Source: Diacronema lutheri (taxonomy: Eukaryota > Haptophyta > Pavlovophyceae > Pavlovales > Pavlovaceae). From it: a DNA stretch of 64,000 nucleotides. A program made the translations under genes and the position numbers. A model generated the notes under the pieces. That model was not told the DNA's origin. It searched no databases and saw only the letters and a list, made by a program, of their open reading frames with translations. Positions within the stretch are counted from its first letter, which is position 1. The number at the start of each line of letters is the position of its first letter. Location of the stretch: the NCBI GenBank assembly GCA_019448385.1, contig JAGTXO010000001.1, positions 1,178,001-1,242,000 on the forward strand, given 5' to 3'. Positions 51,202-62,035 of this stretch are shown piece by piece.

Positions 51202-53629
51202 GGGCACGATCTGCTTTGCGTCCTCTCTGAAAAGCTTGTCCGCCTTGGCGGAATATCGCGCGTCTTCTTCGGCCTCGCGCCGCAGCTGCTCCTCCTCCTC
51301 CTCCGGCAGTGCCGGCCCGTCCGGCTTCAGCGAGACGAACGCTTGCCCAACTCGCCGGACCGGTGCCTGTGCACGCGCGGGACCGCCAGCCGTGGGGTGC
51401 GATCGTGCGCCATGAGCGCGCAAGGATCGCGCTGCGATGCTTGGGTGGAGCACGAGCAAGCGCACACCTTCGAAAAGCGCTTGCGCGCCGGCGCGCTCAC
51501 GCGCTCGTTCAGCGCGCAGTTGACGAGCGGCACAACAGCCGTCAGCGCCGCCTCGGCGTCCGGCGCAGCGTCGCCCATCGCGTCGCCGTCGCGCGAGAAG
51601 GAGACGTTGCCAATGTCACCGCTCGCGCGCCGAGATCGCCAGCCTGCAATCGGCGGCGCTGGCACGCGCCACTGCGGCGCGCACGCAGCCAAAGCCGCGC
51701 CGTGCGCGCCGTCTACCGCCGCAGGGCGCGCGCGCCCGTTCTGTCCGTCTGACGCATGCGGCGCTGGGCGGGCATCGCCCGGCGGGAAGTTCGCGCCACC
51801 CGTCGGCCGGTCGGGCGGCAGCACAAGCGCCCTGGTGGCACGTCTGGGCACGACGCGCGTCCGCGACGGCGCGTCCGCGTCCGCGTCGCCGGTGCCGTCC
51901 GCGTCTTCGCCCCCGCCCCCGCCCACGTCTTCGTCCCCCTCAAGCCGCGGAGTCGAGGCGCCCACCGCGGCCGCACGCGTCTCGGCTGCTGCTGCACCCG
52001 CGGCGGCGCGGGTCGCGGTCGCAACACTCCTTGCGAGCGCACCCGACTGCGCCGCGGCCTCTGCGCGCCCGCCCGCATGCGGCGTGACAGTCGGCGGCTC
52101 GTGAGCCGGCTGGCGCACGCGGCTGCGCTTGAGCGTGGGCGAGTCGGCGGGCGCAGCCATCGGTGGCAGCAGCCTCTTGTTCGCGGTGGGCTGTGCGCGC
52201 ACGAGCGGCTGCTGGTCCAATTGCAGCTCGTGCGCGTCGCTCGCCGATCGATGCGCCGCAAATCGCGGCGCGGGAGGGCCCATGGAAAGCGCTGCGCCGT
52301 CGGCCGGCGGAGGCGCGTCGTGCAGCGATGGCTGCGCGGCCTGCGATGCTGCGAGCGAGGCGAGCTGTGAATGCGTCGCACCGGCACCGTCGACATGCGC
52401 CGTGCTGAGCGGCGTGAGCGATACGCTGATGAGGCACGAGCGGATCGCCTCCTCACTGATGAAACGGCCGCACTGCCGCGCTTTCTCGAGGCGCGCAGTT
52501 GGCGCGGGCGCGAGCAAGAGGCCTCTCGCCGGCTGCACGTGCAGCACGCCGGCCACACCGTCCGCGTCCGGTCCGCCATCGTCGACGGTATCGCTCGCGC
52601 ACGCAACGTCCGCGCCCGCGCTGCTCTCCGCAGTCGCGAGCGCGTGCGGACCGCTCAGCACGCGCGCGGCGCCCCCGCACGCGCGCACAAGCTGCGCCGA
52701 AATTGCTACGTGCGAATCGGGCTGTGCAGCCTGCTGCGCGGGCGCGTAGAAGACAAAGGTGCGCCCGGCAAAGAGCTGCGCTCGCTCTGGGCGCAGCGCG
52801 AAGACCTGTGGCTCGCCTTGCCTCGACGGGTCACATGCCGGCAAGAAGCGCGAGCCGAGGATGTCAGGCGGGGGGCCAAAGCGAGCGAGCGCGTCCTCGA
52901 GCGCCTGCGGGCGGTTGCGACGGCGGGAGGCGAGCGGGTGGGGCGCGGCTCAGAGGGCGGCGATGCGGCCGCGTAGCAACGCTCCTACGAGCGCACGTAC
53001 ACCCTCACGCCGCGGCAGCGCCGAGCTCGCGCGCGCGCGACGCGGAGACGCGGCGCCGCGAACGAGCGCGGGAGCCGCGCCGCAGGCGCGCGCGCCTTGA
53101 GCCAGTGAGGGACGACGATAGGCACGCGAAACGCCAGCGCAAGGAGGAGCTTGGGCGTATACACAATCTTGCTCATCGTCACGTGCGTCACGCGGCTCGA
53201 CCACTCGTCCGTCACGTGCACGCCCAGCCGGTGCGCAATCGAGTCGATGAACGCGCGCCCATCCGCGTCGACGCGCGAGCGGCACAGGCAGATGGGCGAC
53301 CAGACCAGGCGCATCTGCCGGTCGCCGAAGCACAGCCTGTCTCCAGAACTCAGCGCGCACGTCGCCTTGTGCACCTTCCGTCCGCTCACCGTGCTCCCGT
53401 ACGACGAGCAGTCTTCGAACACAACGGACGGCGCCGCCGGCACGCCGTGCGCGGCCGAGCTCGCGGCGTGCGTTGTGATCGTGCAGTGCCTCTTGGACAC
53501 CTTGTTGTCGTTCGGAAACACGATGTCCGTGTTCACGCGCCCGATTGTGAACGTGCGCTCCGCCGTGGCTGGCAGGCAGTGGCTCCGTCCTGCGTCGCTC
53601 GGCGGCTGCGTGATCGTGAGGACCCACAT
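51142..53629 (-). CDS. NBS1: NBS1/nibrin, DNA double-strand-break repair protein
   Basis: Exons (minus) are 53629-53096, 52904-51468 and 51366-51142, giving 731 residues. The N-terminus is an FHA domain (FTIGRVNTDIVFPNDNKVSKRH, SSYGST) and a BRCT domain (LGVHVTDEW, CTHLVM-like RVTHVTMSKI, VPIVVPHWLK), as in nibrin. Intron 52905-53095 has a GC donor (AAG|GCGCGC) and joins HWLK to ALEDALARF, matching the human spacing. The second BRCT follows (LFAGRTFVFY). A long disordered centre leads to KRFSK, then an acidic helix EEQLRREAEEDARYSAKADK like the MRE11/ATM-binding C-terminus. NBS1 tethers MRE11-RAD50 to breaks and activates ATM. Intron 51367-51467 is phase 0 with a GTGTGC donor. Confidence 0.88.
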
Positions 53630-53875
53630 GACTGGGTTTCCCGCTGCTCAAATCGCTCACAGATCGGAGGCTCGACTTGGACTGTGAGCGGGGCGGTCAG
53701 TCGAACGACAAGGCATCCGGGCGAGTCAGCGGGCGTCCGTGGGTCAGTCGATCTTCAGACGCCAACCCTCGCGGCTCGGCGCTCGGCGCCGAGTCTCACC
53801 TCACGTGCGCGCGCGCGCTCCACCGGCGATCAGGGGCGAGACCGACCCGCCTCCGCCGCCGCCGAGCGTGCTGGA
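53630..53875. other. Intergenic region upstream of NBS1
   Basis: A 246-bp spacer between the formin stop and the NBS1 start on the same strand. It presumably carries the NBS1 promoter; no repeat or RNA gene is seen. Confidence 0.35.
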
Positions 53876-55847
53876 TTACGCCTTCTCGACGAGGCGCGCG
53901 CGCCGCGCGACGGCCCGGCGCACTTCCTCGGGCAGCGCGCCCGCACGCGCCCTGCCCTCACGCGCGTCGCGCCAGCGCGCGAGCTGCTGCACAAAGAGGA
54001 AGAACGGGCGCAACGGCGTCTCGTCTGAGTCCGCCACGCGCGCCGCCTCATAAGGGCGCAGAGCGTAGAAGGTGCACAGCGCGTCTATCGCCGCCTCGTG
54101 CTCCGTCCACGCCTCGTCCAGCTCGAGCATCAGCCGCGTCGCCTCGTCGACGAGGGGCGTCATCACGGCAAGGAAGCGGTCGCCATCGACGGGTGGCAGG
54201 TCTTCGCCGTCTGGCCCGGGAAGGTCGCCTGCCGCACCGTCGCCCGCTGCGGCGTCCGAGGAAGCGCTCGCCATCGGCGCGGAGCTGTCCTCGCCCACGA
54301 GCCGCGGCCAGTGCGACGGCGACTGCGCCGACCGCAATTGCGGGGACGCGCATGGCGAGCAGAGCACCTCCAAGCCCGACTTGGCCGTTGCATCCGCCAG
54401 CCGCACGGTGGGTGGCCTGTCGCCCAGCAGAAAGGGGCCGAGCTCGGCCGCAGGCACGGGGTGCGCCGCCATCTCGCGCACGATGGCCGCCAGGCACGCT
54501 GCGGGCGCGGCGTGCAGCTCGCGGCACTCGCCCAGGGTGCGCTCAGCGACTGAGCGCAGGTCGTCGTGCAGCGCCGTGAGGATGCCGTCGGCCAGATCGG
54601 TGCGCGCAGCTGCCAAGAAGGCGAGGAGCGTCGTGCTTGCCGCGGAAGCGCCGGCCGCCACGCTAGCACCATCGTCGCGCCGTGCGCGCGCGGGTGCACC
54701 GGCCGTGGGCCGGTCCGAGGCCGCGCGCGCCCCGCCTCCACCGCCATCTGTCGAGCGGAAGTCGTGCAGGGCGCCGAGCAGCGCCACGTCAAACGCGCGC
54801 GCGCCGCCGCGCGGCGTGCCCGCGTTGAGCTCGTTGCCCGCGTCGAGCACCAGCGCGAGGAAGGCATGCAACGGCGCGCAGTGCCTCACGGCCGTCGCTG
54901 CGCGCGCGTGCGCGCGCAGCACAGCCGTCGCCGTGCGCGCCTCGTCTGCGAAGCGGCGCGCGTCGAGCCACGCGCGCAGCCGCGGCTGCAGGCGCGGGAG
55001 CAGCGCGAGCTGCGCGATGTACTGCTCCAGCGACGAGAGCGCACGCGCGCCGGGGCGCGACGCGCCCGACTCATCGCCACGCGCGCTCATCTCCGCGCCG
55101 GCGCTTGCGTTCGCACGCTTCGACTGCTCGTCCGCCTCAACGATCGCACGGAGCGTGGCCGGCTCAGGAAGGTGAGCGATGAGCGCTTCGACGAGCGGCT
55201 CAGGCACCGCCGCCACGTCCATGAGGAGCACGGCGCGCGCGAGCTCGTCGGGGCGCAGGCGCACCTGCCGGAGGCACACTTCGAGTGTGCGCGCCTGCTT
55301 GACGGTGAGGAGGCTGCTGGCAGCGGCGCGACGCGGCGAAGTCGCGCCGCGCGCGTGGCCCACGAGCCGTGCCGGCCGTTGCGCAAAAAGAGCGCGCAGC
55401 GACGCGCGGGATGCGGCGTCGAGTGCGGTGGCAGCAGCTGCGCCCCCATCCTTCGCGCTGCTCGCGCGCTCGGAGCGCGCGGACGCGTCGCGCGCAGCTC
55501 GATCGCAACCGTCGACATGGTCATTGGCCGCGCGGCATACCGCGCTTTCCGCGCTTTCGGTCGCAGCGCCGAGCAGCCGCGGTGCAGCGGCGTCCCACAC
55601 CGTCCCGTCGAGCGTGTGCATGCCGAGCTTCTTCCAGTGCAGCGGCTTGAGCCACGCCGCTCGCGCATCGTGCAGCCGCACGGGGTGCGGCGCGGTGGGA
55701 CGTGCGCCGTCCGCCGCGCTGCCAAAGGCGTTCACCTCCAAATCCGTGATGGCGTGCCGAGGCGGTGGCGGTGGCGGTGGCGGTGGCGGTGGCGGTGGCG
55801 GCGGGGGCGGGGGCGGGGGCGGCGGCGGCTGCGGTAGCAGCGGTGGA

Positions 55848-55890
<43 letters not shown>

Positions 55891-58800
55891 TAGTGGGCGC
55901 ACCGAGCGCCGTGGCTGGTAGGGCGGGCGTGCTCGGCACGATGGGGGCTGACGCGAGCGCCGTCGCCGCGCCGTCGCGCGACGCGTCCGCCACCCGCCTC
56001 GCCAATCGATACCATTGATGGCATCGCCGCCTTCGCTCGCGCGCACTGCCGAGCGGCGTGGCGGCAGACGCGAGCCGTGACGCATAACGCTTCCAATGGC
56101 GTGCCGTGCGCGCGGAGAGCAGCGGCGCGAGTCGCAGCGACAGGCGGTGCGCGAGCCGTTGCCACCCACACGCTGCCCTTCGCGCGCAGCGGTGCGGCTG
56201 TGCGCGCGCACCGCCGCGCGCGCGCGGCGAGCTCACGCGTTCGAGCGAAGCGCCCATGAAAGCGTGCGCACTGCACACGGACGTCATCGCGCGCGGTGCG
56301 GCCACGCTCGGCTCGGCGACGCTTGCGGTGTGCGACGTGCCAATGAGCACATGCCTGCTGGCTTCCAGCGCGGGCGGCGGAGCGGGCGCGGGCGCTGGCG
56401 CGGCCAGTGCGCGCACGTCTCCAGCGGGTACGGCACCGCGCACGCCAAGCAGCGCGGCATCTCGCGCGAACACGTGCTTCTGGAAGCGCACAATGGCCTG
56501 CCTCGACAGGTGCAGCGCTCGCCTGCGCGCAAACGAGTCGACGAGGATGGCCGCCCTCCGCTCCTCAAGCTGCGAGGCCATGCGCTGCACCGCTTTCTCG
56601 CGCCGCAACATCTTGCCGTGCTCACCAAGCAGGCGCATTACAAAAATGCGCAGCTCGGAGCCATTGTGGATCAGCAGCTCATCCGCCGATGGCGGGGGGG
56701 CCGAGCCAAAGAGCGAAGGCGGCGAGAGGATGCCCGCCGCGCCCACGCCGCTCGCGCCGTCGCTGGACGCGCGGCGCGCTGTTGGCGGTGAGACGAGGCC
56801 GTTCGAGGCGCGGCCGAGCGATGGCGACGCGCCGGGGGCGTTGGAGTCGAGCTCGAAGAGCGCGTCGGCGATCTGCGCCGCCGTCAGCTCGGTCATCGTG
56901 CCCGCATCTCGCCGTGCGCGCGAGAGCGCCGCGCCCCGCGTCGGCGACATGGCAAAACCCTCCGCATCGCGCGCCTCGCCGGCGAAGGCGCTCGATGCCG
57001 GGATGGGCGGCGACATGGCCTGCGCCCTCCTCTCGGCCGTCTGTACGTGGATGCTCGCACCGGATACGCGCGCGCAGCTTGCAAGCGGCGATGACGCATG
57101 CACGACCTGCGCGCGCGTGCTGCCGCCACAACCGGCCGCTGCGCCCGCGCCATCGGGCGCGCCGCGCGCACGCCCGCCGCTCGCTGCGCGCGCGCGCGCG
57201 CCGCCTGCTGAGCGCGCGGGAGGCTGGGGCGTGCATAGCGCGCTGGCCGCAATCTGCGCGCGCGCGTCCATCGCCAAGCCATGCGTCTCCACTCCGCTGG
57301 GGGTGGGCGCGGCAACGGCGCTGCCTTTTAATTCGACCCTCGCGCGCTGCGCCATGCCACCCACCGCGTGCGCCGCTCGCGGTGGGTGCGTGCGCTGCTG
57401 GGCGGCTGATGCCGTCGGCGTGCGCCCAGCAGAGGACGTGCGCTTGAGCGTGCGCGTGAGCGCGAACGCATCGCCGAACACGGGCAGCGCGTCCGGTACA
57501 ACACTGAAGACGGCGGACGCGCTCGCGCGGCACTTCGCCTCCACGTGTAAAGCCGGGGCGAGCTGGCCGTCAAGGCCCTGCTCCCGGCGCAGGCGCGGCG
57601 TGCCGGGTACGCCGACACACGCCGCGCGCACCGCCGCGCTCGCAAGGACGAGCGCATCCACCGCTGGATGCATGGCGCCGGCCACGAGGCCGATCGAGTG
57701 CGCGCGCTGCGCGGCGGTGGCGGAGAGCGCGAGCGCATCGCCCTCGCCGCCGCCGATGAGGGTGCAGACGCGTCGCTGCGCGCAGCCGAGCTGCACGAGC
57801 GCGCCGCGCCCGCAGCCAAGCCCGATCGCGTTGGGCACGCCGAGCTGCTTGAGCTGCTGGTGCAGCTGCATAGACGCGCGAACGCCGCGCGCCGCGCACC
57901 CTTCGCCGCCAAACGCGCACACAATGAGCAGCGGCCCCCCCCGCTCTGTGGGCAGCTGCACGCGCACGACCGCTCCGCACGTGCGCGATTGCTTGCGCGC
58001 GCGCGTGCCGCCGGCGCTCGTGAGCGACGGTCGGTCGTGCGCGCAGAGCGCGGCCTGCGCTGCGGCGACCGTCTGCTGCTCGGGGGCGACGAGCAGCTGG
58101 CCGCGCAAAAGCATCGCCTCCTCGCTCGGCGCGTGGTCGCGCCATGTCCACCATGCGGAGCCGCGACCGAGGACCTCGCGCTGGGAGAGCGGCCACGCGC
58201 GCACGGCGATGCAGCACACGTCGTCAAAGCGGCCATCGCCATCTGAACCATCAGCCCCGGCCGCGGCCCCGGCCCGAGCCCCGGCGTCGGCCGCGCGAGG
58301 CGGGGAGCAGCGGCCGCCCCCAGCGCTGCGCGGCGTGGCGAGCGACTCGGGGCCTGGTGGCGAAGCGATGGGAAGTACCGGGTCGCTCGGCCAGCCCGCC
58401 CCCTCGAGCGCACCAGCCGGCGAGGCCGCCGCCAGCCGGTACAGCGAAGGCGGCTGGAAGCAGTGCAGCATGTCATCGGGAGCGCCGGAAAACTCGTCGA
58501 GGCGAGCCGTGCGCGGCATGCGCCGGCGGCGCCCTCCGCGCCCCAGCGTGGCGGGCGGCGGGCGCACGGAGAGCTCGGCGGCGATCGCGCGGACGGACGC
58601 GCTGCTCGTCGGCACGCCCGCAGAGAGCGCGGCAGCCGGAGGCGCGAAGGGTGCGGGCAGCGCTTGCTGCGAAGCGCTCCGGAGCACCGCTGGCCTGGGT
58701 GGCGGCACGCCGACGGTGGCCAGCGCTGTGCCGATCGCCTCGCCGCCTGCCGCGAGCTCGAAACGTCCACCCACCGCACAGCCGAGCCATCCAACTGACA

Positions 58801-59242
58801 CGACGCCCGCGACGACGGATGCCGACGCGTGACCGTCCGCCTCGCGGTGCGCGCGCGAGACGAACGAGTCTGCCAGCCGCACGGCCTCGTCGGTCTCGAC
58901 GGCGCTGGCGCCGTCGGCGCATTCCCAGACGCACACGATGTCAATGCTTTCCGCCGCGCCCACCTGCGACGCGTACAGCACGTCGCCGCCCGCGGCGAGC
59001 GCCGCTTCGACCGTGCGCGCTACGAGCGCCTGCGCGGCGAGCAGCTGCTCGTCGTCGCCGAGCGACGGGCCAGCGAGCGCGAGGCGGATCACGGCGGCTG
59101 CACACCGGACCTCGAAGATCGCCGGCGTGAGCTCACGCAGCGTCAGCCATGTCTCGCTCGCGCCTAAGGGCGCGCAGAGAGCGCGCCACCCCACGGCGTC
59201 CGGGATGTGCGCCGCCAAGCCGACTGGCGCCATTTTGACCAT
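53876..59242 (-). CDS. Formin with N-terminal soluble-adenylyl-cyclase-like domains
   Basis: One uninterrupted 1,788-residue frame from the ATG at 59242. The N-terminus starts VGLAAHIPD, like the start of soluble adenylyl cyclase (ADCY10), followed by a C1-like cyclase fold (GGDVLYAS, IDIVCVWE, ...SVGWLGCAVGG) and a C2-like one at ~335-530 (LLIVCAFGGEG, AIGLGCGRGALVQLG). The metal-binding FVDISGF motif is absent, so these domains are probably inactive. A helical middle follows. The FH1 segment (~1116-1162) has two long polyproline runs for profilin. The FH2 domain (~1196-1700) opens LKPLHWKKLG and contains GNELNAGTPRGGARAF. Formins nucleate and elongate actin filaments. The gene is head-to-head with KIF6. 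Confidence 0.85.
55757..55895 (-). repeat. FH1 polyproline coding tract
   Basis: Two runs of about 16 and 23 prolines separated by LLPQ, encoded by near-regular CCN trinucleotides (GGN on the plus strand). Repeats of GGTGGC in the plus-strand reading explain long open frames on the opposite strand. Confidence 0.9.
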
Positions 59243-59304
59243 CTTCCGCGCAAGCACCGACCGTCCTAGTCCAACGGGCCGGGTGAGCCGAGCTGGTGCC
59301 GGCC
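59243..59304. promoter_or_regulatory. 62-bp divergent promoter, formin / KIF6
   Basis: Only 62 bp lie between the two start codons, the tightest divergent spacing in the window, so transcription start sites must be very close to or inside the leaders. Confidence 0.5.
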
Positions 59305-62004
59305 ATGGGGCGCGACGCCAACATCGAGGTGGTGGCGCGCGTGCGTCCTTCGAAGAAGGGCTCTCCCAACCTCACCGTCTCGCAGGAAGAGTCCTTCGTC
59401 GAGGTATACGCGCCGCGCGAGGACTACCAGGGCGAGATCAACAATCGGAAGGACAAGCACACGTTTGGCTTCAGCCGCGTGCTCGACCCGGGCATCTCGC
59501 AGGAGGACGTCTTTGAGCTGGTGGCGCGGCCAATCTGCGACTCGGCGCTCGACGGATTCAACGCGACGATCTTTGCCTACGGCCAGACGGGCTCGGGCAA
59601 GACCTTCACGATCACCGGCGGCGCCGAGCGGTACGTGGACCGCGGCGTGATCCCGCGCTCGATCTCGTACATCTTTGCGCAGGTCGCGAAGCGCGCGGCC
59701 GAGCTGGTGATCTCGGTGCAGATCTCCTACCTCGAGATCTACAACGAGAAGGCGTACGACCTGCTCGACCCGAGCCATGACACCAAGTCGCTCGAGGACC
59801 TGCCAAAGGTTGTGATGCTCGAGGACGAGAATGGCGTTGTGCACACTCGCAACCTGGGCGTCCACCCGGCGCGCTCCGAGGAGGACGCGCTCAACTTGCT
59901 CTTCATCGGCGACACGAACCGGATGATCGCCGAGACGCCGATGAACATGGCCTCCTCGCGCTCACACTGCATCTTCACCATGCAGATCGAGACGCGCAAG
60001 GCTGGCTCAGATACGCTACGGCGGTCCAAGCTGCACTTTGTCGACCTCGCCGGCTCCGAGCGCGTCAAGAAGACGGGCGTGGAGGGCACGCTGCTGCGCG
60101 ACGCGATGTACATCAACACGTCGCTCCTCTTCCTCGAGCAGGTGATCGTCGCGCTGCACGAGCGCTCTTCGGGCAAGAGCCGCAACCACATCCCGTACCG
60201 CAACTCGCTTATGACGATGGTGCTGCGCGACTCGCTCGGTGGCAACTGCAAGACGACAATGATCGCGACGATGGCGGCGGAGGATGTCTCGCTGCCCGAG
60301 ACGGTGAGCACGTGCCGCTTCGCCCAGCGCGTCGCGCAGATCTCCAACAGGCTCGAGGTGAACGAGGAGGTTGACCCAAAGCTAATGATCGCGCGTCTCA
60401 GGGCGCAGGTCGCAGACCTGAAGGCCGCGCTCGCAGAGGCGCGCGGCGACGCGGCTGCGCGGCCCGTGAGCGCGCTCAGCGCGGAGGAGCGCGCGCGGTG
60501 CGAAGAGCTCGTCAACGCGTACATGCACGACAGCTCCGCCGACGCGCTGCTCGAGGTGGGTGACATGGCGCAGGTCCAGCTCTGCTTCGCTCTCCTCAAG
60601 GCGCGCGCTCTCGGCGCGGACGACAGCGGCGGCGGCTCGTTCAGTGCGGACAGGCGCGCGTCCGCGGCGAGCGCGGCGCATGCGGACAAGCTCGGCGCGG
60701 CGCTCGCGGCTGGCGCGGGCGCGCTCGAGCTGCAGCTGCAGCAGCGCGACCACGAGATCGCGATCCTCGTCTCGATGCTCAAGAAGAAGTCGGCCGCGCA
60801 AGCGCACGCGAGCGAGGCGTGGACGCAGACGGCGGGTGTCGACGGCAGCGTGGCGGCGAGCGGCGGCGCGCGCGCGAGCGGCGCGCCGACGGCGCAGCAC
60901 GCATACGCAGCGGTGGGCGGCAGCGGCAGCGGCGGCTTTGCAGCGGCTGCGTACGGCAGCCCCGCGCGGCCCGCGAGCAATGGCGGCGGCGGTGGTTGCG
61001 CGTACGCCGCGCACGCGGGTGCGCCCTTCTCGCCGTCGCAGCCGCGTAGCTCGCCCGCGCCCGGCGGTGTCGGCGCTGCGTTTGGCTGCCAATCGACGGT
61101 GGCCGGCATGGGGGCGCAGGTGGAGCAGCAGACCTCCGCTGAGCAGATGCAGGCGGCGGCAATCCGCGCGGCTGGGCTCGACCCAGCCGCGCTGCTACAC
61201 GACCGCAACGCCGCCTTTGAGCTCTTCCGCAAGAGCTACCGCAAAAACCAGGTGCGCCATAACGCCATCGACACTTACCTCTCGTCTCGCCTACCGCCAC
61301 CGCGCGCATCCGCCGCGCCCCGTTCCCCGCCCCCCGGCTCCCTGCGTCCCAGCTCATCGCGTCGCGCGTGCTCGGTGCGATCACGCCAGGTGATTGAGGA
61401 GAACAAGGCGATGCTCAAGGACAAGTATGACGAGGCGAAGGGACTCGGCGCTGCCGTCAACTCGTCTCGCGCAAAGATCAACAAGCTCAAGGCGCACATC
61501 GAGCAGATCCGCGTGGAGCGCGCGATGCACGGCCTTTCGGCCGAGCCGGGCGCACAGGAGGCGCCTGACCCGGAGGAGGACAAGTACAAGGCCACCATCG
61601 AGCTGGAGAAGGAGGCGTACAAGGCCAACTTTAACCGTCTCAAGGAGCTCAAGACGGAGATCGAGCACCTGCAGCTTCTCCTCGAGCAGAGCCGCAAGCG
61701 GCTGCAAAAGGACTTTGACGGCTGGTTCCTCCTCCTCGAGCGGCAAGGCCAGCAACAGACCCAACCTGCGAGCGCGTACCCCGTGCCCGCCTCACCGCAC
61801 GCGTGTGCGTACGCGTGCGCACCGCCAGGCGGCGCGCCGCTCGGCGCGCAGCGCACGGCTCCTCAACCGCCCCGCGCCGTGCAGGGCGGCGGCGGCCCCG
61901 CCCAGCCGCCGCAGCTTACGGGCAATGCGGAGGTGGATGCCGAGATCCTCGCCTTCTACCGCGCGAGGGAGTCACTCCTTCAGTCGCAGCAGCGCGCCAG
62001 CTGA
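59305..62004 (+). CDS. KIF6: Kinesin-9 family motor, KIF6-like
   Basis: Exons are 59305-61251 and 61390-62004. The 138-nt phase-0 intron 61252-61389 is stop-free, and its removal joins SYRKNQ to VIEENKAMLKDKY as in KIF6. The product is 853 residues. The motor domain includes FAYGQTGSGKTFTITGGAER (P-loop ~93), LFIGDTNRMIAETPMN, NMASSRSHCIF, and HFVDLAGSERVKKTG. After RFAQRVAQI comes a neck, a Gly/Ala/Ser-rich linker, then coiled coils with AKGLGAAVNSSRAKINKLK and IEHLQLLLEQSRKRLQKDF, the KIF6/KIF9 C-terminal signature. Kinesin-9 motors work in the axoneme central apparatus and motile flagella. GTG at 59296 lies just upstream; the ATG is used. Confidence 0.95.
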   Translation: MGRDANIEVVARVRPSKKGSPNLTVSQEESFVEVYAPREDYQGEINNRKDKHTFGFSRVLDPGISQEDVFELVARPICDSALDGFNATIFAYGQTGSGKTFTITGGAERYVDRGVIPRSISYIFAQVAKRAAELVISVQISYLEIYNEKAYDLLDPSHDTKSLEDLPKVVMLEDENGVVHTRNLGVHPARSEEDALNLLFIGDTNRMIAETPMNMASSRSHCIFTMQIETRKAGSDTLRRSKLHFVDLAGSERVKKTGVEGTLLRDAMYINTSLLFLEQVIVALHERSSGKSRNHIPYRNSLMTMVLRDSLGGNCKTTMIATMAAEDVSLPETVSTCRFAQRVAQISNRLEVNEEVDPKLMIARLRAQVADLKAALAEARGDAAARPVSALSAEERARCEELVNAYMHDSSADALLEVGDMAQVQLCFALLKARALGADDSGGGSFSADRRASAASAAHADKLGAALAAGAGALELQLQQRDHEIAILVSMLKKKSAAQAHASEAWTQTAGVDGSVAASGGARASGAPTAQHAYAAVGGSGSGGFAAAAYGSPARPASNGGGGGCAYAAHAGAPFSPSQPRSSPAPGGVGAAFGCQSTVAGMGAQVEQQTSAEQMQAAAIRAAGLDPAALLHDRNAAFELFRKSYRKNQVRHNAIDTYLSSRLPPPRASAAPRSPPPGSLRPSSSRRACSVRSRQVIEENKAMLKDKYDEAKGLGAAVNSSRAKINKLKAHIEQIRVERAMHGLSAEPGAQEAPDPEEDKYKATIELEKEAYKANFNRLKELKTEIEHLQLLLEQSRKRLQKDFDGWFLLLERQGQQQTQPASAYPVPASPHACAYACAPPGGAPLGAQRTAPQPPRAVQGGGGPAQPPQLTGNAEVDAEILAFYRARESLLQSQQRAS

Positions 62005-62035
62005 CAGTCAGTTCGTCAAACGTGTAAGGACTGTG

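Noticed and set aside
55757-55895. A plus-strand glycine-rich repeat protein
   Set aside because: The tract is the FH1 polyproline coding region of the formin on the minus strand.
56106-58832. A 908-codon open frame on the plus strand opposite the formin gene
   Set aside because: It is the antisense of a cyclase-like/formin coding sequence with clear family motifs. High GC at third positions keeps opposite frames open.
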